The position numbers and the translations under genes are program-made. This document shows positions 55,981 to 64,000 of a DNA stretch of 64,000 bases, in pieces; position 1 is the stretch's first letter; each line of letters starts with the position of its first letter. The notes beneath the pieces were generated by a model. That model was not told the DNA's origin, did not search any database, and was given only the letters and a program-made list of their open reading frames with translations. The stretch is from assembly GCF_950023065.1 (NCBI RefSeq), contig NC_088678.1, positions 63,704,460 through 63,768,459 on the forward strand, in the 5' to 3' direction. Origin of the DNA: Planococcus citri. Lineage: Eukaryota; Arthropoda; Insecta; Hemiptera; Pseudococcidae.

Positions 55981-56647
55981 CAGGGTGTTTCATAGATGAC
56001 CTACCTCCTTCTACCAAGAAGGTAGGCAATTAATGCTGAGCAAAACAATGTATGTTTGCCAAAGTTTTGGATTAAAGGGGCAAACTTATGCTCGTTTGAA
56101 TTTTTTTTAAAAATATTGGTTGGAAATTTAAATTTTGCGTATGATTAGTAGAGAAGAGACTTGCCCTTTGCGTCACTGGATATCAAATTTTGTTTTAAAT
56201 TTTTTCATGTGGGTGATCATTGTCGTGGTTGATTAGGAATGCAAAGCAAAATATCCGAAAAAACACATTTGCTCACGTATCATGTTTTTATTCATGTTTC
56301 TCAAAGAAAGAAGGTCTCCCTATTTTGAAACCTTCAATTTTTGAACGCGTTTTTCAGGATGTTATATTTTGCATGCCCTTCCTTGATCAACTTCCTACAA
56401 CGATGATCATCCACATGGAAAAATTCCAGATAAAATTTACTATCCAGTGGCTCAAAGTCAAAGTCTCTACTTATCATGGTTCTCGACTTACGCAATGTTC
56501 AAATTGTCAACCAACACTGAAAAAAAATTTCAATCCAGCATAAGTTTGCCCCTTCAATTTAAAGCGTCCGCAGACGTGCACATTTGTGATCAGTATAAGT
56601 TGCCTACTTACCCAGTGGAAGGAGCTAGTCACCCATGAAACATTCTG
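55981..56647. mobile_element. Palindromic TA-flanked element, arms about 290 bp
   Basis: The left end CAGGGTGTTTCATAG (55981) pairs with the right end CATGAAACATTCTG (to 56647). TA lies on both sides (55979-55980 and 56648-56649). Complementarity continues inward: GGCAAACTTATGCT with AGCATAAGTTTGCC, and CACTGGATA with TATCCAGTG, then CATGTGGGTGATCAT with ATGATCATCCACATG, to about 56270/56345. Nearly the whole 667 bp is a diverged hairpin. The two plus-strand frames inside (56220-56638) are by-products and not called. Confidence 0.7.
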
Positions 56648-56649
56648 TA

Positions 56650-58405
56650 TAAAACCACACGAATAATTTGCAAGACGTCTCTATACTTACTTTACTTTTC
56701 CAGAGATGATGTGCTAATTTTGTGTGCATATGTATGATTTTGGATATTTTGTAGTTCTTGTGTTACTGAATTAATCCGAAGGGAAAAGTAGTGAATTGAG
56801 ATTTTGTTTTCGATTCCCATCAGTTCCGTATTTTAAAAGTTTGTCAAACTTGAAGTTACCCTGAACAGAGTGGCGAAGTTGTTAAGTTGATGGGGCTCAC
56901 CTGAGTCACCTCATGTTTCAGCACGCTGACGAGAATTTTGTAATCGACTCTTTGGCGGGCACTCAAATCAAATCAGTTACAGGTTCTTGGATACTAATAT
57001 GTAGTAATAACAGAAAGCGTGCTTCTTTATTACAAACGTAAAGTGCACGTAGCATTGCATGAAAGCTCTTGTATCTTCAATGAACTGGGAGCTCTGTCTA
57101 ATTGGCTGCGGAAATATTGTGGCTGTAATCACAAACGAGTAGCTAACAGTACAAAAATCCTCTTAGGTAGAAGCACTATTTACCTAATCATTTCAAAAGC
57201 TTTGTTTATTCCTCTACTCAGTTTCAAAGCTCTAATGATCAGACGCCTTCAGACCATGGTGAAATTGTAGGTATTTGAGCAATGTGTTTTGAAAGAGTAG
57301 AAATTTTTTCCAGTAGTACTCGTACAATCTTGTATAAATTTCCGCAATCACAAGACCAACTTTTTTTTAGGTGTAATCTTTCTGCCTGTACTAAAGTTCG
57401 GCCACAATCGTCATAAAATGTACATCTACTCTGTTTAATGCTGGTACATACCTGTGTGACTTGCTACTGCTTCCTCCCTTTCTTTTTCGATAGGAAACTA
57501 GCTATTTTTTATTATGTATACACTTATACACTATAAAAAAATCAAACCTTTTAGCTGAAAACGAATAAAAGTTCCCTCGAGACGCCACTTTCATTTCAAC
57601 TTTCCACGAATGTAGTTGCTATAAAAGTGTACGAGTTTATGCTTAGAATGTGTATAAAGAGTGAATGATATTTGGCCCAAATTATCAAGCCATTCATACG
57701 ACCCGACGTTTCCAAGTTTAAAGTGACCCTTTTTTTAGACGAAGAGTTGAAGGAAAATTCACTGATGGTAGTGAAATCTTATATCATCTCCAAAGTAAGA
57801 TATTCAGTATACCTATGTCGAGATTTTTTCCTTCTTGATGTATGGAGTAGGTATTGTATCATTGTACTACGAGAAAAGATGGATAGAAAATAGTAGGTAC
57901 CTGTAACAGGGTCCAAAGAGGTGAGGTGGTCTTGTAATAAATCACAGCCACAATGTGCACTTGGTACCTAATAAATCATGTTTTTTTGGTAGGTAATGGA
58001 TTTTATTCACGAAATGTGACTTTTGTTCTTTTTTTTTTTGCTTGGCGGCCTCCTTGTGCCTCTTTTTATGTGTTTGGGTATACGTAGCTTATAAGTCGGA
58101 AGCATGTTTTGTTAGGTACATGCATGAAAAATAGTATATTCTACACACCTGTACTTGGCTGGAAAATCTAAATTGGATAAATCTGACTATTTTTATGTGT
58201 TTCTACGGATTGCAACTAGATGAAAAAAATTACTTCCTCCTCTCGCCTTAATTCTCTTTGGATTGTATGAAAAATTGTCGTAAAGTCGTCTTTTAAAATG
58301 TTGATTTTCACTACATTTTTGTACTAAATGAGAGGATCCAAATTGAATGCTTTCATGAAAAAAAAAGAAGTAAAATAATTTTTTCAATGTTGATTGAATT
58401 AAAAA
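56650..58405. other. Unassigned stretch
   Basis: Frames at 57019-57270 and 57672-57893 (plus) are open, but no splice or motif support was found. A short-insert intron of the gene starting at 55685 is the likely context. Confidence 0.3.
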
Positions 58406-58460
58406 AGGGGGCTGAAAAATTTCAGAGGGTCACCCTCTGAAGTGTTTGTGCAGTCCCCCG
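58406..58460. other. Nested perfect hairpin
   Basis: 58421-58441 is TTCAGAGGGT-C-ACCCTCTGAA, a perfect 10-bp palindrome, with GGGGGCTG and CAGTCCCCC outside able to extend the stem. No known terminator role is expected in a eukaryote. It may be an element end or a structured RNA. Confidence 0.5.
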
Positions 58461-59423
58461 TGGTATTTGCTTTTCAACAACAAAAAGAAATCCAAACAGT
58501 GAAACAGCTCCAGTTTTGTTGGTAGTTCATCAGTTTCTGATTATATCACTCAGAGAATATTTGAACGCAAGACAAAGTCCCGAACCAAAGTTGTTAGGCT
58601 TTGGAAAATATACTTATTGCTCTACTTTCACCATTATACGAGTATTATCATCTTCAATGGCATTTATTAAGTGCTGATATTTCTTCTCAGGATGGGATGG
58701 GATTTTTGGAGAAATGATTCAAGTAACCGGAGATTCATCATTTTGTGATCTCTCTGGGTCTAATTCAATCTTTGTGATCCTTGAAATGAAACTTAATTTC
58801 GCATTTAAAAACTTCTATTTCTAGATAGCTCTACTGTATTTTCATTTCAGTGGTCAACATTTACATATCATGAAGCATTTTTTAATACCTTCGGCTACAT
58901 TATGTTTGCATAATTCGCTATCATTTTCATTTTGACATAGGTGATAAAAAATGTCTTCTGACTAAGGTAATAGAATGAAAAACAGTGGAATAATAACAAT
59001 GGGCAATCAAAGGTGATCAAATTTCAGTGTCTGTTCGTAGTGATACTTCCTGACATTTCTTATTTACTTTCAAAGCTATTGTATTTTTCATTCAGGTTGT
59101 GAAATGTGTTTTGTGAAAAATATTGCATTAGGTACAATAGTGAATACAGACTTACAAAAACATTCCGTGAGATCCAAAGAATAACAGCGGGGACTTCCTG
59201 ATCGAGGATCTTCCGAGAGGTCTACTCTACTCGGAAGTCTGCAAAAAATCACAACAACCATTTTTCGAAAAATAAAAGTTCAAAGGCTTTGGAGTAAGTT
59301 TCATGAAAGTTATATGGATTATTTTTTATTTTTCATTTTATGTTGACGATAATTGGCGAGGAATTCAACATTGAGTGGAAGATCACTCAGAAAAAATGTG
59401 AGCCGCCTAACGGCTCAGTGAGC
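58461..59423. other. Unassigned stretch
   Basis: AT-rich. Nothing recognised. Confidence 0.25.
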
Positions 59424-59633
59424 CAGTGGCGTAGCCAGGGGGGGCGAAGGAGGCCATGCCCCCCCCCCCTTGCGAGCGAAAATTTGAGAGAAAACATGCA
59501 AAATTTTGCCTTCATTTTCATGAAATCACCACGCATCACAATAGATTTCCAGAAAATTACCGCTCATTTAGATTTTTCATGCCTAAAAATCTGGTTTTGC
59601 CCCCTCCTTGAGAAAATCCTGGCTACGCCACTG
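59424..59633. mobile_element. hAT-type MITE (210 bp) with exact 8-bp duplication
   Basis: TIRs CAGTGGCGTAGCCAGG at both ends (16 bp, exact complement) and a flanking direct repeat CAGTGAGC (59416-59423 and 59634-59641). CAGTGGCGTAGC-type ends with 8-bp duplications are common in animal hAT MITEs. C/G runs flank both TIRs internally. No gene inside. Confidence 0.9.
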
Positions 59634-59859
59634 CAGTGAGCTAAACCAGAAGTCTTCAAAGGGGTTGGGTAAATCCTAAATCTGCGTTTTGAATTTGGCC
59701 ATTATTGATAATTTAAATAATAATAATCACTTACCAAAAACGTATCACTGTATTCCAAAATAATACGATTTGAAAATTTTTTCATCGCTCAGTAAAACCC
59801 TGAAAGTAGTCTTGGCTTCATTTTTGGAACTGGGCCATTTTTCCTTATCAGGTTAATAA

Positions 59860-60040
59860 GTGGCCGGAGCGAAAAAAAAATCCTGATTTCTTCGAAAATA
59901 TCATTTCTATGAAGATCCATATGTCTCCTCCAAAGCTCGTTCTGAGGAACTTAAGGAGCTTAAAAAAATCTTTCTGAATGACTTTTCACTCAGAATAAAA
60001 GTCACCACTGAATTTAGCCAAAACCTCCTTTTTTCAGTGA
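59860..60040 (+). repeat. Diverged repeat pair member (with 30060-30200)
   Basis: Shares the series GGAGCTTAAAAAAAT, TCTGAATGACTTTTCACTCAG and CACTGAATTTAGCCAAAA with the other copy. Old. Confidence 0.4.
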
Positions 60041-60992
60041 TCCACTCACACACTCAATGTTTCATTACTCGAAGGCTTAAGTCCAAAATGGAAGAGAATT
60101 TCTAATATTATTATTTTATTGATAACGTCGGCGAATGCACAACAATAAAGAGATACGAGAAACACTAACTTGAGTAAATTTAATTTATGCAATCTTGAAA
60201 ACAAATGAAATTTTCAGCTTCAAGGAAAAAGTCTACAGTAGATATTAGAATGTCAATATCAATATCTACCTACCTATTCAATTCACAACTCACTACCCTC
60301 GTAGCACGTGCCTTACCTTTAAAAGAAGCACTCGATGAATGAAGTCATCTGTTTCTACGAAAGGAGGGTTCTTCTTATAGGTGAGCTCAAATGTCTACAT
60401 CAGGTGAACATGAAAGACACCCTAATACTTCGGAACAACAAAACAGGTAGCTAGGTTTCTAACCGCAGCAGTTGCATAGGTCTAAAGATCTTTACCTGGG
60501 TAAATCAATTCCACTTCCTTTTTGTCAACTGCAGGCACGCAGTTCTTTTCAGAGACGTAAACATACATTTATCAACAATTCAATGCAGCGAATAAAAATC
60601 AACCTTGCTTACTATCTTTCTTTTGCACCTGCACCGCATCTGATTGCCTTCTTTCAGGGGATCCCTGCTAATTGTCCATCATTTTTTGTTTCCGAATCAT
60701 GTATGTACAAGTTAAGGTACCTATTAGTAATAAAATCAGACTAAAAACGTAGGTACTCAAGTAAAAGTAAAAACCGAAATTCGCATTATATTTGTCGAAA
60801 ATACAATCAATGTATATATAAAAGAAACACGTCAATTTTACAAAAATAAAAAACTCAACATCAACACTGTACAAAATAAAAAATATTTCATCGAAAACAT
60901 AAACTTATAAAATATGAACCAAGGTTACCGTGACTACAACGAGAAAAGTCTCATTTTCATAATAATAGTGCAATAATAAATTTTTAGCTTAG
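60041..60992. other. 3' flank of the RING gene
   Basis: AT-rich. The minus-strand 3' UTR presumably lies just below 60993, though no clear poly-A signal could be singled out. Confidence 0.3.
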
Positions 60993-63900
60993 CTAAGCTA
61001 AATAAGTCTTAATCACATCAATAATCTCGCTTCTGCAAACTGGACATTTTTTGGTATCCATTAATTTGGTCGCGCAGTCGAAACACATGCAAGTATGGCC
61101 ACATTTGTATAACACAGCGTTTATCCTTTGCTCCAGACAAATACAGCATTTATTTCGATTAATATTAATCGATCCGATCTAAAAAAAAATAGTAACGTAT
61201 TAATCAAGACGATGCATTTTAACCGATAAAAAATAAGTAGTGAGGCTCGGATTTTCATCCTATATCAGCATAATTTTGGTAGGGAATTTTTCAATCATGT
61301 TCACGATTCATAAAATCTTCTGTAAAATGAGCCTAATTTCTTGAGTGATTTTTTTTCGCATATTATTCTATCCATATAGGAGCATAAAAAAAAACTTATT
61401 TAGGGATTTTTAAAGGGAATTTTTTACGTTTTTAAGGAATATTTTATTTAATTTAAAATTTTGCCACCCCCTGTGTTTAGATAATTTTTCATTTTTTTAA
61501 TCACAAAATTTTCTAGAAAAAAAATCAGGCTGAAAACAAAGACAGATTTTTTAAATTTTATTATGAAATATAATACTTTGTCTTCAAGGACGAAACTAAA
61601 GGTTTGTGGGAGGGGGGGGGGGGAGTGCAACCGAAAATTTTCCAACTGATATGAGAAAAAAATACCAATTGTAGGTATACCGAATAAAAACGAAAGTTGA
61701 AAACACAATTCCGCCAGTCGACATTCGTTTTCTCTGTTCAATTTTTAGAAGCCTTAAACAGGGAATTTTATATTTTGTAAAAGAGAAATACGTATTTTGA
61801 AAGACGAAAACAATGTTTTTTTATACGAAGAGTTGGATTTTTTAGGTTTCAAAATTTTAGAATTTGAATGATGATTTTTTAGAGATTCCAAGTTTTAAAA
61901 AAAAGCAATCAGGCTCGAATAAAGTGAGCACAAAAGGTTTCGATTTCGAAAATTCGTATTTTGGTGGCTGAAAGAGCCTTTTTCTTAATGTGAGGAGTTA
62001 GATTTTTTTGTTTTCAAAATTTCAGAAATTTGAATGATTTTTTTTTAGAAATCCCAACATCGAAAAAGAAAAGCAAACATGCCCGAACGAAATGCGGGTA
62101 AAAGCTTACGAAAATTTGAGTTTTGAGAAGCAAAATAGGTAACGTTTATTTCTCATGTTGATGAGGTTTTTTTAGTTTGAACAATTTTTTTAGTGTGAAT
62201 ATAATCAATTTTTAGAATGTTTGACTTCGAAAAAGATAAACAAATGGGCTTAAGCGAAGCGAGGGCCGAAATTTTCAAAAATTTATAATTCAAGAAGTAA
62301 ATTATCGGGTAATTTTTTGTACAAAAAGTCAATTTCTCCACATTTGGCATTTTTGAGATTTTTTGCGGAGTGGTCCTCCCCTCCCCAACACCCCCTCATT
62401 TTTGTTCCTGCTTGTTTTGAATTTTCAATTGTGAATTCTCAATATTAGGTACTTTATAATGTAATTAAAATCGTTCAGAAGAGGATCCCCCCCCCCCCCC
62501 CCCCAACTAGCATCCATATCGTTTGGGAATATTTTTTTCACCGTTTGGAGAAATTTTGGCATTTTTTAGTGAAATTCTAAACTGAATAATTAAGGGTTTC
62601 TCGGAGAAAGAATATCCGAATCCTGATCATTACATAAAGTATTGTTGACATACCACTGAAATTGTGCTATTCCTAAAGATATTAGGAAGTAAAACCGAAT
62701 TCAACGACTGAACATTTCTTTTCAAACTCTTCTTCGTCCCGCAAGTATTCTGAAAGAAAAAAAAACAACGACAGGTATAACAACATCTGTAACGCATTAA
62801 AATTGACTAACTACCATAACATAGTGTACAAAAATATGAACTACCTCTTTTAGATCATCTTCAGCGTAACCTATATGTTTCCACGCCTCAATAACGTCTT
62901 CTTCGACTAGCCACGAATTAAGCTGCACAATTACGGTCTCTTTTTCGCTTAAATCAGTTATATCCATGGTTTTCAGCTCTCTTACAGCATTATGCAATTC
63001 CGAAGTGACTGTCTGCAGGTTATCTTTCTTTTGGAAAATATCTTCTCGTATTTGGTCTTTTTCTGCGATTATGTTTCGTAGCTTGGTTTTAATCTCGTGG
63101 TATTTTCTTCTACTCGTGACTAAATCTTCGGCTGCTTCGTAAACTCCATCGTTAGCGGCGTGTATTCTGTGCAGCTAAGAAGTAGGAAAAAATACGGGAA
63201 GGATTAAATACGAGTACATTAAATCCTAAGTAAACATTAATTAATAACATCGTATAGGTATAGTAGAATATCTTGAAAACATTCGTTAATTACATATGGA
63301 ATACCTTCATTCTTACACGGTATTCACTTCCCGTAACAACATATGTTCAAACGCATATTTAATTTATTATCTAGAATGTGTCAACTGTAGTATTTGAAAA
63401 AATACTCGAAACGATGTAAAACAAAATGTATTTATTCAAACGGATGTAAACGCTAAACGACCCCTCAAATTATCACAGTTCCAAAAAACAGTCACCTATA
63501 CGGTCTATTCACCCTACACTACGGTTACCTATACAGAAAATGAGAAAAACGAATCATCTGGTCCTATAGTGGTGAAACGTGATAAGATAAAGCGACAAAA
63601 AAAAATCGATATGCAAACTTTGAAAAATAACTGCCATATGCCTATCGACTCCGCACCGGTAAATCCGACCCTCGCACCTATGTATAAGTATAATGCAGTA
63701 TGACTAATTTCACCATTTCAACGGCGGGAGGTCGGAAACACCCTATAGTATTTGATAGAACGCTTATCTTTTGACCATATACCCAGTACGTTAGATAAAT
63801 ATTTGTTCGAATGCACAATCCTTTTTTTTTCAAAGATAAAAGTTTTGTATCAAATGTGTACTCAGACTCACCAGTACTCCGACGCTATCGATGTTTTTTA

Positions 63901-64000
63901 TCTTTTTTTGGACTTTACTCTTCTTTTTCGAGTGATGAGTGGATTTTAATTTGTTGTGAATTTCTTCAACGTAGAGCGTTTGTCTGTTTCGAAGATTCTG
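60993..64000 (-). CDS. RING-HC (Neuralized-type) E3 ligase-like protein, C-terminal exons
   Basis: Four exons on the minus strand: 64000(edge)-63872, 63174-62845, 62749-62654 and 61178-60993. All borders are AG/GT (for example CTG|GTGAGT, TTCTTAG|CTG, GAG|GTAGTT, TTTTCAG|AAT, GTG|GTATGT, TTTTTTAG|ATC), and every junction is phase 0. Exons 1-2 are charged and heptad-like (KYHEIKTKLRNIIAEKD), suggesting coiled coil. The last exon is a C3HC4 RING at exon residues 11-48 (C11, C14, C26, H28, C32, C35, C45, C48), including YKCGHTCMCFDC, then CPVCRSEIIDVIKTYLA and stop. The CGHxCMCxxC spacing and DVIKTY tail resemble Neuralized-family RINGs, which recruit E2 enzymes for ubiquitin transfer. The N-terminus lies outside the window, so no symbol is given. 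Confidence 0.85.

Noticed and set aside
56220..56638. Two plus-strand open frames
   Set aside because: They lie inside the right half of a palindromic element and show no protein character.

Overview
The window is eukaryotic nuclear DNA: AT-rich, intron-bearing and dominated by transposable elements. It has no operons, no ribosome binding sites and no bacterial gene density, and almost no open reading frame exceeds 140 codons. The frequent TACCTAC/GTAGGTA tracts, many TA-flanked and 8-bp-TSD DNA transposons, and small exons bounded by GTAAGT and polypyrimidine-AG suggest an insect, most likely a sap-feeding hemipteran such as a mealybug. The taxon is inference, not shown by the sequence.

Four regions hold reasonably supported genes. 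(1) The left edge carries the first 87 codons of a minus-strand protein with a HAD-type DxD motif. (2) At 17452-20062 a minus-strand gene can be read over about six exons. The phases of its last three exons agree, and one exon is split by a Tc1/mariner remnant. A decayed partial copy lies just downstream at 16720-17200. (3) The right edge (60993-64000, minus) holds the last four exons of a RING-HC protein with perfectly matching phases. (4) A plus-strand first coding exon lies at 55685-55763. Several further single exons with good splice borders (9801, 10559, 29277, 30318, 31939, 32587, 40938 and 49536, all minus) cannot be linked into genes by eye.

Most of the remaining recognisable content is mobile or repeated DNA. 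Examples are a 1,285-bp near-perfect palindrome with a 6-bp duplication (27022-28306), two non-autonomous hAT-type elements with exact 8-bp duplications (53418-54062 and 59424-59633), and TA-flanked elements filled with a short motif repeated in both orientations (6606-7510, 15490-16090; 17710-18394 is similar). There are also three other fold-back elements (22067-23320, 48610-49430, 55981-56647), a MULE-like transposase remnant inside inverted repeats (5165-6045), an inverted-repeat structure with a protein-coding exon in its loop (10150-11335), and a 5'-truncated LINE (51345-52234). A dispersed family carrying the 11-mer CTTGCAATCAG occurs at least nine times, always on the plus strand in my reading.

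At 35436-35850 a GC-richer, decayed coding stretch with stops and a frameshift resembles neither its surroundings nor any family I recognise. It could be an endogenous viral sequence or a dead gene. The 41.2-44.3 kb block is a diverged tandem duplication of about 1.5 kb. Long stretches in between show no feature I can support. No tRNA, rRNA or CRISPR array was seen.
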